DNA of 64,000 nt from Conexibacter sp. SYSU D00693 (GCF_017084525.1 NZ_CP070950.1:124001-188000); one strand, 5' to 3'. Positions 1 to 7,980 are shown, counted from the first letter of the stretch. Numbers and translations: made by a program. Notes: generated by a model from the sequence alone, not told the origin.

Positions 1-1
1 C

Positions 2-598
2 GCCCCGCGCAGGGTGACCGCCAACGGCTCGCTGCGCCCCGAGGGCGACGGCGTCGCGGCGGGCCGCCCGCCCGACCTCGCGCTCGTCCTGGGCGACGTC
101 GGCCTGTGCGCGCGGCTCGAGAGCGACGAGGACCTCGGCGACGTCCCCGTCCTCGTGGCGGTCGACGACGAGGACCTCGAGTCCGGCGCGGTGCACGAGG
201 GCCACGAGCTCGTGGTCCTGCCGATCCGGCCGGTCGAGCTGCGCGCGCGCATCGCCCGCGCCCGCCGCCGCGTCACCGGCGTCACCGACGACGAGGTCGT
301 CCGCGTCGGCTCGCTCGAGGTGAACCTCGCGACCTACCAGGTCGCCGTCGACGGCAAGCCGGTCGACTTCACCTACCTCGAGTACGAGCTCCTGAAGTTC
401 CTCGTCACCCACCCCGGGCGCGTCTTCAGCCGCGAGGCGCTGCTGAGCCGCGTCTGGGGCTTCGACTACTACGGCGGCGCGCGGACGGTCGACGTCCACG
501 TGCGACGGGTCCGGGCGAAGCTCGGCACCGAGCACGCCCAGCGGATCAAGACCGTGCGCAGCGTCGGCTACCTCTTCGAGGGAGAGGCCCAGCGATGA
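2..598 (+). CDS. Winged-helix response regulator with degenerate receiver (5' partial)
   Basis: The C-terminal half is a clear OmpR/PhoB-type winged-helix DNA-binding domain: FTYLEYELLKFL, VFSREALLSRVWG, RTVDVHVRRVRAKL and IKTVRSVGYLF occur in the family order. The N-terminal half matches only the later part of a receiver domain. The stretch after PDLALVL is short, the usual switch Thr is replaced (VLVAVDD) and the conserved Lys of the KPF motif is lost (VLPIRP), so it resembles atypical, GlnR-like regulators that are not controlled by phosphorylation. The frame is open to the window edge, and the first strand and acidic pocket would lie further upstream, so the true start is probably outside; a GTG at 14 is the first visible start codon. 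The stop overlaps the ATG of the next gene (ATGA). Confidence 0.8.
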   Translation, partial: APRRVTANGSLRPEGDGVAAGRPPDLALVLGDVGLCARLESDEDLGDVPVLVAVDDEDLESGAVHEGHELVVLPIRPVELRARIARARRRVTGVTDDEVVRVGSLEVNLATYQVAVDGKPVDFTYLEYELLKFLVTHPGRVFSREALLSRVWGFDYYGGARTVDVHVRRVRAKLGTEHAQRIKTVRSVGYLFEGEAQR

Positions 599-1635
599 CC
601 GACCTCAGCACGCAGCCCGTCCGGGGGCGCGCCGGCTACGCCGGCTTCCGCTCCGTCATCAAGGCGGTGGCCACCGGCCCGCGGGGCTCGCGCGACCTCA
701 CCTTCGACGAGGCGCGCGAGGCCGGCGCCGCGCTGCTGGCCGGCGACGTCACGCCGGCACAGGCCGGCGCGTTCCTCATCGGCCTGCGCGTCAAGGGCGA
801 GGCGGCCGACGAGCTCGCCGGCCTGGCGCAGGCGTTGCGCGACCGGGCGACGGCGCTGCGCGCGCCGGACGGCGGCGGGCCGCTCGTCGTCAGCGCCGGC
901 GCGTTCGACGGCATCGCCGAGGCGCCGCCGCTGTCGCTGGCCGCGGGCGCGTGCGCCACGGCGGCCGGCGCCCGCGTGGTCGTCGCCTGTGGCAGCCGCA
1001 TCGGGCCCAAGCACGGCGTGACGGCCGCCGACGTCCTCGGCGCGCTCGGCGGCCCGGCACGGCCCGGGCCCGAGGAGTCCGCGGCGCTCCTCGCGCGCGC
1101 GGGGATGACGGTGGTGCACGCCGGCGAGTCGCTGCCCGGCTGGGAGGGCCTGGCCGAGGTGCGCAACGAGGTCGGGCTCCGCGGCCCGGTGCACTCGGCC
1201 GAGAAGCTCGTCGACTGGTTCGGCGCGCGGCGCTTCGTCGTCGGCCACACCCACGGCGGCTACGCGCCGCGGCTGCTCGGCGCGCTCGAGCGCCTCGGCG
1301 CCGACCACGCCGTCGCCCTGCGCGGGGTGGAGGGCTCCGACGTGCTGCGCCCCGGCCGGCCGGTCGCCGCGACGCTCGCGGGGCCGGTCGAGCTGCCCGA
1401 GCGCCTCGGGCTCATCCTGCGCGGCGACCCGGACCCGGAGCTCGCCGGGGGTCTCACGCGCGCGGTGCTGGCGGGCGACGAGCACGGCGCCGCGCGCCGC
1501 GCCGTCGTGCTCAGCAGCGCGGTCCGGCTGCTCGCGGCCGGCGTGGCGACCGACCCCGCCGAGGGCGTGCGCCGCAGCGAGGCGGCGCTGGCCGACGGCC
1601 GCGCCGCCGCGGTGCTCGACGCGCTCGTCGGCTGA
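595..1635 (+). CDS. Anthranilate phosphoribosyltransferase-like protein (TrpD2 type)
   Basis: 346 residues with the nucleoside phosphorylase/TrpD fold: a small helical N-terminal domain (LTFDEAREAGAALLAGDVTPAQAGAFLIGLRVKGE) followed by the alpha/beta domain with the IGPKHGVTAADVLGALGG motif that aligns with the PRPP-binding KHGN loop of TrpD. The usual Asn after KHG and the serine-rich GSADVLE stretch are changed, which is typical of the TrpD2/YbiB branch that binds nucleic acid rather than serving tryptophan synthesis; no other trp gene is nearby. It starts at the ATG overlapping the regulator stop, so the two are translationally coupled and the regulator may control it. A true TrpD activity cannot be excluded. 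Confidence 0.75.
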   Translation: MTDLSTQPVRGRAGYAGFRSVIKAVATGPRGSRDLTFDEAREAGAALLAGDVTPAQAGAFLIGLRVKGEAADELAGLAQALRDRATALRAPDGGGPLVVSAGAFDGIAEAPPLSLAAGACATAAGARVVVACGSRIGPKHGVTAADVLGALGGPARPGPEESAALLARAGMTVVHAGESLPGWEGLAEVRNEVGLRGPVHSAEKLVDWFGARRFVVGHTHGGYAPRLLGALERLGADHAVALRGVEGSDVLRPGRPVAATLAGPVELPERLGLILRGDPDPELAGGLTRAVLAGDEHGAARRAVVLSSAVRLLAAGVATDPAEGVRRSEAALADGRAAAVLDALVG

Positions 1636-1638
1636 GGG

Positions 1639-2769
1639 TCAGGCCTCGTCGGCCAGCGCCGCGACGACGCCCTCGAGGAGGTCGACCGCCTGCGCCATGC
1701 AGGCGAGGTCCAGGCGCTCGGGGACGTCGGTCGGCTTGTGGTAGTTCGCCGGCAGCTTCATGTCGTCCAGGCCGCCCAGGAGCATCGAGGGGTAGCCGGC
1801 GTGCAGGGGGATCTGGCCGTCGGAGGCGAAGGCGTTGCGCAGGCCGCGCCAGACCTCGATGCCCTTGGCGTCCGCCACGCGGTTGGCGAGGTCCTTCACG
1901 CGGTCGGTGTAGGCGTGCTGGACCAGGAAGCCCTCGGACTCGGCGATGACCAGGTGGCCCGAGCCGAGCGTCTCGAGCGCGATGAAGGTCGTGGTCGCCT
2001 TGTCGAGCTCGGGGAAGTGCCGGCGGCCCCAGCCCTGCATGCCCTCGGAGTTGGACTCCTCGGCGCCCGTCGAGACCAGGATGACCCGGATGCCCTCGAG
2101 CCGGCGCTCGGCGAGCGCGAGCAGGACGGCGACCGCGGAGAGGTTGTCGTTGGCGCCGGGGACGACCGGCGAGCGGCCGATGTCGACCATGACCCCGATG
2201 GCGCCGAGGCTCGCCGCCGCGCCGGCGCGCCGCTTGCCCAGCAGGGTGAGGATCGGGCCCAGGACGACGCCCCACATGACCGGCGGCCAGCGCTTGGCGC
2301 GCTGCACGACCGCGGGCCAGCGCTCGAAGACCGCCTCGAGCAGGGTGGTGTCGAAGATCGCGCCGCCGTGCGCCGCGTCGTGGTGGGCGACGACGACGAC
2401 CGTGCGCGGCGCGTCCGGGTCGCCGGCGTAGGCGGTGACGTTGCGCGCGCGCCGGCGCGGCAGCAGCCTGCGGAACGCGCGCGAGCGGTGGTCGAGGTCG
2501 TCGACGAGCAGGGCGAGCGCCCCGGCGGCCAGCAGCCGCCGGCGCCACGGCCGCGACGACGCGGCACCGACCAGCGTCGCGGCGTTGAGCAGCCCGATCG
2601 GCCACCAGAAGCCGCCGTGGGCGGGCTCGTCCTCGACCTCCACCCGCAGGCCGAGCGCGCGCAGGCGGTCGGCGATCCACGCCGCGGCCTCGTGCTCGCC
2701 CGGCGATGCCGAGCCCCGCTCGATGGACGCCAGGTGCTCGACGACCTCGCGCAGCTGCCCCTCGCTCAT
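1639..2769 (-). CDS. M28-family zinc aminopeptidase, membrane associated
   Basis: 376 residues. The metal-binding set of M28 peptidases is present in order: HHD (129-131), GANDNLSA (206-212, bridging Asp 208), GAEESNSEG (236-243, catalytic and metal Glu) and YHKPTD (343-348). Hydrophobic stretches at about 57-75 and 80-93, between the N-terminal part and the catalytic core, and at about 165-195 inside it, suggest a membrane-anchored form, so the substrate is probably a peptide at the cell envelope. It is transcribed alone, convergent to the trpD2-like gene with only 3 bp between the stops. A TAGGGT box stands 8 nt before the ATG. Confidence 0.85.
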   Translation of the reverse strand: MSEGQLREVVEHLASIERGSASPGEHEAAAWIADRLRALGLRVEVEDEPAHGGFWWPIGLLNAATLVGAASSRPWRRRLLAAGALALLVDDLDHRSRAFRRLLPRRRARNVTAYAGDPDAPRTVVVVAHHDAAHGGAIFDTTLLEAVFERWPAVVQRAKRWPPVMWGVVLGPILTLLGKRRAGAAASLGAIGVMVDIGRSPVVPGANDNLSAVAVLLALAERRLEGIRVILVSTGAEESNSEGMQGWGRRHFPELDKATTTFIALETLGSGHLVIAESEGFLVQHAYTDRVKDLANRVADAKGIEVWRGLRNAFASDGQIPLHAGYPSMLLGGLDDMKLPANYHKPTDVPERLDLACMAQAVDLLEGVVAALADEA

Positions 2770-2777
2770 CGCGGCGG

Positions 2778-2783
2778 ACCCTA
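2778..2783 (-). promoter_or_regulatory. -10 box (TAGGGT) of the M28 peptidase gene
   Basis: TAGGGT on the minus strand, 8 nt before the ATG at 2769, with no Shine-Dalgarno sequence. Transcription about 7 nt downstream would give a leaderless mRNA. Confidence 0.5.
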
Positions 2784-2814
2784 CCGGCGGGCCCGCCGCG
2801 TCCGGCGGGGCGGG

Positions 2815-3036
2815 CTAGGCGGGGTCGCTGAACTCGAGGTGCTCGGTCCAGGTGGGGTCGATCTCGTCGAGCGTCTGGACGAAGGGGATCTCGTGCTCGG
2901 TGCCCTCGACGTCGAAGACGCGACCGCCGTCCTCGGTCTCGGTGCCGGTCAGCCCGGTCTCCTCCGCGAACTCGTCGAGGATCCGGGCCGCGGTCTCGCG
3001 GTCGCCCTTGGGGATGAGCGTGATCGTTGAGGCCAT
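2815..3036 (-). CDS. Small conserved acidic protein, function unknown
   Basis: 73 residues, soluble and acidic (many Asp/Glu, e.g. ARILDEFAEETGL and QTLDEIDPTWTEHLEF), without membrane segment or recognised motif. The ATG at 3036 is chosen because the protein then begins MASTITLIPKGDRETA; the open frame continues upstream but with shadow-type, low-complexity arginine/serine composition. It lies divergent to the permease gene and tandem to the M28 peptidase gene. I do not recognise the family. Confidence 0.55.
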   Translation of the reverse strand: MASTITLIPKGDRETAARILDEFAEETGLTGTETEDGGRVFDVEGTEHEIPFVQTLDEIDPTWTEHLEFSDPA

Positions 3037-3118
3037 GGCCGCACCAAGTACCCGGTGCGCGGCGTCTGAGCCGTGACCGATCGCACACAGCGCCCGTGCG
3101 TCAGGATCCTCCCCAGCG

Positions 3119-4027
3119 ATGCAGGCCCTCGTCGTCTTCCTCCTGCGTCGGCTCGTCGGGCTCGTCGCGGTGCTGGCCGGCGCGACGGCCCTGACCCACG
3201 CGCTGCTGCGCGTCCTGCGGCCCGACCTCTTCGGCGACGACCTCGGTGTCGTGCGCGGGACGCTGGAGAAGCTCGAGCGGGTCTTCCTGCACCTCGACCT
3301 GGGCCGCGGCGGGGTGTCCAACCGGCCGGTGCTCGACCTGATGCTCGAGGGGCTGCCCGCCGACGCGGCGCTCGTGGCGGGCGGCCTCCTGCTCGGGCTG
3401 CTCGGCGGGCTGGCGGCGGGCGCGGTCGCGGCGCGCGGGCCGCGCTGGCGCTCCGTGGCCCTGCAGGCGCTCGCGCTCGTCGCCCTCTGCGCGCCCGTCT
3501 ACTGGGTCGCGCTCGTGGCCAACCGCGCGTTCTTCCCCGGCTTCGGCTGGATCCCGTTCGGGCTCGTGGCGGGGGAGGGGGCGGCCTACCAGCCGCTGAC
3601 CGAGGACCCGCTGCAGTGGCTGCGCAGCCTGCTGCTGCCGTGGACGGTGCTCGCGCTGCCGCTGGCCGCCGCGAGCCTGCGCCTCACGCGCTCCGGCCTG
3701 CGCGAGGTCGCGGGCGCCGACTTCCTGCAGACCGCGCGGGCGAAGGGGCTCGACGAGCGCACGGTGGTCCGGCACCACGCGCTGCCCGTGGCGACCGCGC
3801 CGGTGCTCACCCTGGCCGGCGCGAACATGGCACTGCTCGTCATGAACGTCATCCTCGTCGAGCAGGTCTTCGCGGTGCCGGGGGTGTTCCGGGAGACGCT
3901 GCGCGCGGTGCGCGTCGGCGACTTCGAGTCGCTGCAGGGTCTCGTGCTCGTCGGCGCGCTGCTCGTCGTCCTGGCCAACACGGCGGTGGACCTCGTCGCG
4001 CGCCGGCTGGACCCGCAGGTGCGCTGA
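3119..4027 (+). CDS. ABC transporter permease, DppB/OppB-like, orphan
   Basis: 302 residues with about six membrane segments, starting with LVVFLLRRLVGLVAVLAGATALTH, which is the usual first helix of dipeptide/oligopeptide permeases. The cytoplasmic EAA loop that contacts the ATPase is intact: GADFLQTARAKGLDERTVVRHHALP near residues 198-222. The C-terminal LVEQVFAVPGVF is also typical. The usual partners (second permease, two ATPases, substrate-binding protein) are absent on either side, so it must work with distant subunits or be a relic. The large extracytoplasmic loop after the first helix is shorter than in typical DppB. Confidence 0.8.
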   Translation: MQALVVFLLRRLVGLVAVLAGATALTHALLRVLRPDLFGDDLGVVRGTLEKLERVFLHLDLGRGGVSNRPVLDLMLEGLPADAALVAGGLLLGLLGGLAAGAVAARGPRWRSVALQALALVALCAPVYWVALVANRAFFPGFGWIPFGLVAGEGAAYQPLTEDPLQWLRSLLLPWTVLALPLAAASLRLTRSGLREVAGADFLQTARAKGLDERTVVRHHALPVATAPVLTLAGANMALLVMNVILVEQVFAVPGVFRETLRAVRVGDFESLQGLVLVGALLVVLANTAVDLVARRLDPQVR

Positions 4028-4034
4028 GGCGGAC

Positions 4035-4040
4035 TAGAGT
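4035..4040 (+). promoter_or_regulatory. -10 box (TAGAGT) of the cyclase fusion gene
   Basis: TAGAGT ends 6 nt before the GTG at 4047 and there is no Shine-Dalgarno sequence, which fits a leaderless mRNA. Confidence 0.5.
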
Positions 4041-4046
4041 CGCGCC

Positions 4047-5384
4047 GTGGGGGACGAGGAGCGCGTCCGGTGGGCGACGAGCGGGGGCGCGAGCATCGCC
4101 TACCGCACCATCGGCGACGGGCCGATCGACCTGCTGTTCCTCCCGGGGATCCTGTCCCACATCGAGGTCGTGCTCGAGGAGCCGGGCGTCGAGCGCTTCT
4201 ACCGCCGGCTTTCGCGCGCGGGCCGCGTCGTGCTCATGGACCGGCGCGGCTCCGGGCTGTCGGACCCCGTGTCGGGGTCCGACCTGCCGCTGGCCACCGA
4301 GGTCACCGACATCGAGGCGGTCCTCGACGACCTGGGCACCGACCGGGCCGTGCTGTTCGCCTACACGACGAGCGCCTCGCTGGCGGTCACGTTCGCGGTG
4401 CGGCGTCCCGAGCGGACCCTCGCGCTGCTGCTGTACGGCGCGCAGGTCGTCCCGACGCGCGACGAGGAGGCGCCGTGGGCGCTGACGCGCGAGGAGCGCG
4501 ACGCGCAGATCGCGGCCACCGCGCGGATGTGGGGCACGGGGGAGACGCTCGACCTCCTGGCGCCCGGCGCGGCCGACCAGCCGCAGCTGCGCACGTGGCT
4601 CGGGCGGCTCGAGCGCCTGTCGATGACGCCGCGCGGCTTCGAGGAGGCCAGCCGGCGCTTCTCCGAGCAGGACGTGCGCGGCCTGCTGCCCCACATCCGC
4701 GTGCCGACCTTGCTGCTGCACCGCACCGACGACCAGCTCATCGACGTGCGCCACGCACGGCTGGCGGCGACGCGGATCCCGGGCGCCCGGCTGGTCGAGC
4801 TCCCCGGCAGCGACAGCCTGCCGATGCTCGGCGACACCGAGGCGCTCACCGGCGAGATCCTCGAGTTCCTCACCGGCGGGCGCGTGGGGCGTGAGCCCGA
4901 GCGCCGGCTGCTCACCGTGCTGTTCACCGACGTCGTCGACGCCACCGGCCACGCCGCGCGGCTGGGCGACTCGCGCTGGCGCGACCTGCTCGCCGCCCAC
5001 GACGCGCGGGTCCGCCGCGAGCTCGAGCGCTTCGGCGGGCGCGAGGTCAAGACGGTGGGCGACGCGTTCCTGGCCACGTGGGAGGGCGCGCCGTCGCCGG
5101 CGCTGCGCTGCGCCCAGGCGATCCGGCGCGCGGTCCGGGAGCTGGGGATCGAGGTCCGCGCGGGGCTGCACACCGGCGAGTGCGAGGTGCTCGGCGACGA
5201 CGTCGGCGGCATGGCCGTCCACATCGCCGCACGCGTCGCCGCGCTCGCGAGCGCCGACGAGGTCCTCGCCTCGGGCACGGCCTACGGGACCGTCGTCGGG
5301 TCGGGCCTCGAGTTCACCGCCCGCGGCGACCACGAGCTCAAGGGCGTCCCCGGCCGCTGGCCCCTCTTCGCCCTCGAGGGCTGA
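4047..5384 (+). CDS. Alpha/beta-hydrolase-like domain fused to class III adenylyl/guanylyl cyclase
   Basis: 445 residues. Residues about 10-275 have the alpha/beta-hydrolase order (LLFLPGILSH, VVLMDRRGSGLSDP, FAVRRPERTLALLLYG, VPTLLLHRTDDQLI), but the nucleophile elbow reads AYTTSAS and the position of the catalytic His is Ser (GSDSLPMLGD), so it looks like a ligand-sensing rather than hydrolytic domain. Residues about 285-445 form a class III cyclase: LLTVLFTDVVDAT (metal Asp), EVKTVGDAFL (substrate Lys and metal Asp), GLHTGECEVLGDDVGG and AVHIAARVAAL. The same domain order is known from mycobacterial Rv1900c. Product is probably cAMP. It is a single gene with its own promoter and is followed by two REP-like palindromes. 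Confidence 0.87.
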   Translation: MGDEERVRWATSGGASIAYRTIGDGPIDLLFLPGILSHIEVVLEEPGVERFYRRLSRAGRVVLMDRRGSGLSDPVSGSDLPLATEVTDIEAVLDDLGTDRAVLFAYTTSASLAVTFAVRRPERTLALLLYGAQVVPTRDEEAPWALTREERDAQIAATARMWGTGETLDLLAPGAADQPQLRTWLGRLERLSMTPRGFEEASRRFSEQDVRGLLPHIRVPTLLLHRTDDQLIDVRHARLAATRIPGARLVELPGSDSLPMLGDTEALTGEILEFLTGGRVGREPERRLLTVLFTDVVDATGHAARLGDSRWRDLLAAHDARVRRELERFGGREVKTVGDAFLATWEGAPSPALRCAQAIRRAVRELGIEVRAGLHTGECEVLGDDVGGMAVHIAARVAALASADEVLASGTAYGTVVGSGLEFTARGDHELKGVPGRWPLFALEG

Positions 5385-5390
5385 GGGTGA

Positions 5391-5407
5391 AAGGTGCCTG
5401 GCACCTA
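5391..5407. repeat. REP-like palindrome, GGTGCC family, copy 1
   Basis: AGGTGCC, one central T, then GGCACCT: a perfect odd-length palindrome just after the cyclase stop. The same core recurs 12 nt further on and again at 20656. Confidence 0.6.
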
Positions 5408-5421
5408 CCACTCGCCTGAGT

Positions 5422-5442
5422 GGAAAGTGCCTGGCACGTTCC
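5422..5442. repeat. REP-like palindrome, GGTGCC family, copy 2
   Basis: GGAA, A, GTGCC, central T, GGCAC, G, TTCC: a 21-bp odd palindrome with one mismatched pair. It has the same orientation (central T) as copy 1 and forms a close doublet with it. Confidence 0.6.
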
Positions 5443-5515
5443 GCGCGCGCGAACACGTCGTCGCGCCGGGCCGAGCGGTCCGGATGGACGGCGTGTCAGA
5501 CGGCCCGCATCCCGC

Positions 5516-5531
5516 GTTGCAGGGGCGCAAC
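5516..5531. promoter_or_regulatory. Inverted repeat upstream of the secreted-protein gene
   Basis: GTTGC-N6-GCAAC, 65 nt before the ATG at 5596. It may be an operator or a hairpin in the leader; nothing identifies the binding protein. Confidence 0.3.
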
Positions 5532-5595
5532 CTCCGCGAGTCACGGCAGTTCCGGGAGGCAGAGACGTGTCCAACCCCCCACGGAGGTCCCTCAC

Positions 5596-6402
5596 ATGTC
5601 CCGACGCACCCGAGCCCGGCTCGACGGCCGCGGCCCCCTCGTCATCGTCTTCACCGTCCTGCTCGCGATCGTCGCCGCGCCCTTCGCGGTCGCCGCGGGC
5701 GAGGGCAAGTCGATGACCCTCGGCGCGCGCAACCCGTCCAACAACGAGAGCCAGGCGCTGACCCGCGAGACGGAGATCATCGCCAACACCAGCACCTACG
5801 GCACCCGCCAGTCCAACAAGTCCGACAACGGCGGCGGGGCGATCTACGGCTGTCGCTCCAAGCAGGGCGGCTCCGCGGCCAAGAACGAGCCGTGCATCCG
5901 CTCGAACAACCTGGCCGACGGCCTCGCCTTCGAGTTCGAGACCGACGGCCCGGTCGTCGGCTCGATCCGCGCCAAGGACGCCAACGCCAAGCCGTTCACC
6001 ACGAACGCCACCGGCGTCGCCGACGGCCTGAACGCCGACCGCGTGGACTCCAAGAGCGCGGACGAGATCGCCTCCGACGGCGCGAAGGCCGCCGTGGGCG
6101 CCGTCCAGACCGGGCTGAAGGTCGCCCGCGTGGGCGCCGACGGCTCGACGACGGCCGAGACGCGCCGCGGCGTCACCTCGACGGTGCGTGACGGCGCCGG
6201 CCGCTACACGGTCACCTTCGACGCGGACATCCGCGCGTGCGCCCTCCAGGCCACGCAGGTCGTGGCCACCGACGCGGAGTTCGACGCGCCGGGCAGCACC
6301 GCCGTCCGCGTCACCGGCGAGCGCACGGTGCGCGTCGCCACCGACGACGACGCCGGCGCCGCGGCCGACCGCGCGTTCCACCTGCAGGCCACCTGCCTCT
6401 AG
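5596..6402 (+). CDS. Secreted protein of unknown function
   Basis: 268 residues. A basic N-terminus (MSRRTRARLDGRG) is followed by a hydrophobic segment at about 14-33 ending AVAAGEG, which fits a Sec signal peptide or single anchor. The mature part is Asn/Ser/Thr/Asp rich in its first half, with two Cys pairs possible (YGCRSKQ, EPCIRSN, RACALQ, ATCL), and has a repetitive Ala/Asp-rich second half with NADRVDSKSADEIASD. No catalytic motif was recognised. The start is set by the Shine-Dalgarno sequence CACGGAGG 9 nt upstream, one of the few clear ones in the window. Probably an envelope or extracellular protein. Confidence 0.7.
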   Translation: MSRRTRARLDGRGPLVIVFTVLLAIVAAPFAVAAGEGKSMTLGARNPSNNESQALTRETEIIANTSTYGTRQSNKSDNGGGAIYGCRSKQGGSAAKNEPCIRSNNLADGLAFEFETDGPVVGSIRAKDANAKPFTTNATGVADGLNADRVDSKSADEIASDGAKAAVGAVQTGLKVARVGADGSTTAETRRGVTSTVRDGAGRYTVTFDADIRACALQATQVVATDAEFDAPGSTAVRVTGERTVRVATDDDAGAAADRAFHLQATCL

Positions 6403-6431
6403 GCGCCGCGACGCCACCCCTGAGGTGCCGG

Positions 6432-6457
6432 AGGGCGCTCGCGCAAGCGGGCGCCCT
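6432..6457. terminator. Hairpin between secreted-protein gene and a convergent small gene
   Basis: AGGGCGC and GCGCCCT form a 7-bp stem around a 12-nt loop, 30 nt after the upstream stop and 9 nt before the stop of the convergent small gene; no clear T tract. Confidence 0.5.
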
Positions 6458-6465
6458 TCGCGCGT

Positions 6466-6609
6466 CTAGAGGACCTCGCGCCCGCGCGCGCGAGCCCACG
6501 CGTACCGCGTGAGCATCACGGCCCAGTCGGCCACGCCGCCGTACAGGTGGCCGACGGGCCCGGTGACGACCCAGGCGGCGGCGCGGGTGCGGAGCTGGGG
6601 GCGGTCCAC
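6466..6609 (-). CDS. 47-residue small protein with hydrophobic centre
   Basis: GTG start at 6609, stop TAG at 6468-6466. The translation has a non-random character: an N-terminal basic part (DRPQLRTRAAAWVV), a TGPVGHLYGGVADWAVML core and a basic tail (YAWARARGREVL). The centre could be one amphipathic or membrane-associated helix. The start is supported by a TAGCGT -10 box 9 nt upstream that interlocks with the -10 box of tig, so the gene appears to be transcribed divergently from tig. It was too short for simple gene finders. Function unknown; homologues in related genomes would confirm it. Confidence 0.6.
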   Translation of the reverse strand: MDRPQLRTRAAAWVVTGPVGHLYGGVADWAVMLTRYAWARARGREVL

Positions 6610-6618
6610 GGCGCCTCG

Positions 6619-6624
6619 ACGCTA
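6619..6624 (-). promoter_or_regulatory. -10 box (TAGCGT) of the 47-residue protein gene
   Basis: Minus-strand TAGCGT, 9 nt before the GTG at 6609. Its first two bases (TA) are shared with the plus-strand -10 of tig. Confidence 0.5.
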
Positions 6625-6628
6625 TCGT
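6623..6628 (+). promoter_or_regulatory. -10 box (TATCGT) of tig
   Basis: TATCGT stands 9 nt before the tig ATG and overlaps the opposing -10 box by two bases, so ACGCTATCGT works as a bidirectional promoter core. Confidence 0.55.
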
Positions 6629-6637
6629 CGTCGCGCA

Positions 6638-7945
6638 ATGGCCGCCGCATCCCCCGTGAAGACGACCGTCACCGAGCTGCCCGAGTCGCGCGTGCGCGTC
6701 GAGGCCGAGGTGCCCGCGGACGAGGTGGGCCGCCGCATGGCCGAGACGGCCCGCCGCCTCGGTCGCGACCTGCGCGTGCAGGGCTTCCGCCGCGGCAAGG
6801 TCCCGCCCCCGGTCGTCATCCAGCGCGTCGGTCGCGAGGCCGTCCTGGACGAGACGGTGCGCGGCTCCCTGGGCCGCTGGTACGCCGACGCCGTCACCGC
6901 CGCGGGCATCAGCCCGATCGGCGACCCGGACGTCGACCTCGGCGACCTGCCCGCGGAGGGCCAGCCGCTGACCTTCACGATCGAGATCGGCGTGCGCCCG
7001 ACCGCCCAGCTGGGCGACTACAAGGGCCTGCAGGTCGCCAAGCGCGAGGCCCAGGCCGACGACGAGGCCGTCCAGGCCCAGATCGACCAGCTGCGCGAGA
7101 GCATGGCCCGCCTCGAGACCGTCGAGCGCGCCGCGGAGACCGGCGACTTCGTCGTCATGGACTTCGCGGGCTCGATCGACGGCGAGCTCTTCGAGGGCGG
7201 CTCGGGCAACGACCAGATGATCGAGCTCGGCGGCGGGCGGCTCGTGCCCGGCTTCGAGGAGCAGCTCGTCGGCGCGAAGGCGGGCGACGAGGTCGAGGTC
7301 ACGGTCACCTTCCCCGAGGAGTACCTCCACGAGGCCGTCGCCGGCAAGGACGCCGTCTTCCAGGTCACGGTCAAGGAGGTCAAGGCCAAGGAGCTGCCCG
7401 AGCTCGACGACGAGTTCGCCTCCGACGCCGCCGGCTTCGACACGCTCGACGAGCTGCGCGAGGACATCGCGAACAAGCTCAAGGAGACCGACGAGGCGCG
7501 CGCGGACGCGGAGTACCGCGAGGCCGTCCTGGACGCCGCCGTCGCCGGTGCGACGGTCGAGATCCCCGACGCGCTGGTCGAGGCCCGCGCGCGCGAGCTC
7601 TTCGACCGCACCGCCCACCAGCTCTCCCACCAGGGCATCTCGCGCGAGGCCTTCCTCCAGATGTCGGGCAAGACCGAGGACGAGATCGTCGAGGACGGCA
7701 AGTCCGACGCCGAGCAGGCGCTCAAGCGCGAGGCCGTCCTGGCCGCCATCGTCGAGGCCGAGGAGCTCAAGCCCTCCGACGGCGACGTGCTCGACGCGCT
7801 GCAGGCCTCGGCGGCCCGCGAGGGCGTCTCGGTGGAGAAGCTCCGCGACCGCCTCGAGCGCGACGGCCGCCTGGCCGAGCTCGAGGAGGACCTGGCCCAG
7901 CGGGCCGCGCTCGACCTCCTGGTCGAGCACGCCGCGGACGGCTGA
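6638..7945 (+). CDS. tig: Trigger factor (ribosome-associated chaperone and prolyl isomerase)
   Basis: 435 residues with all three domains: an N-terminal ribosome-binding domain carrying the signature GFRRGKVPP near residues 48-56 (ribosome contact at the uL23 site), an FKBP-type PPIase domain at about 150-240 ([48 protein letters not shown]), and a long helical C-terminal substrate-binding domain. It binds nascent chains at the ribosome exit. The ATG at 6638 follows the -10 box by 9 nt, so the mRNA is probably leaderless; an open frame further upstream would run through the promoter. Downstream lie clpP and clpX, the usual partners in protein quality control. Confidence 0.97.
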   Translation: MAAASPVKTTVTELPESRVRVEAEVPADEVGRRMAETARRLGRDLRVQGFRRGKVPPPVVIQRVGREAVLDETVRGSLGRWYADAVTAAGISPIGDPDVDLGDLPAEGQPLTFTIEIGVRPTAQLGDYKGLQVAKREAQADDEAVQAQIDQLRESMARLETVERAAETGDFVVMDFAGSIDGELFEGGSGNDQMIELGGGRLVPGFEEQLVGAKAGDEVEVTVTFPEEYLHEAVAGKDAVFQVTVKEVKAKELPELDDEFASDAAGFDTLDELREDIANKLKETDEARADAEYREAVLDAAVAGATVEIPDALVEARARELFDRTAHQLSHQGISREAFLQMSGKTEDEIVEDGKSDAEQALKREAVLAAIVEAEELKPSDGDVLDALQASAAREGVSVEKLRDRLERDGRLAELEEDLAQRAALDLLVEHAADG

Positions 7946-7956
7946 TCGGTCCTCCC

Positions 7957-7980
7957 GCGCGCGGCCTCAGGGTCGCGCGC
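7957..7980 (+). terminator. Hairpin after tig
   Basis: A 7-bp GC stem (GCGCGCG with CGCGCGC) around a 10-nt loop begins 11 nt after the tig stop. There is no T tract, so termination here is probable rather than sure. Confidence 0.4.
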
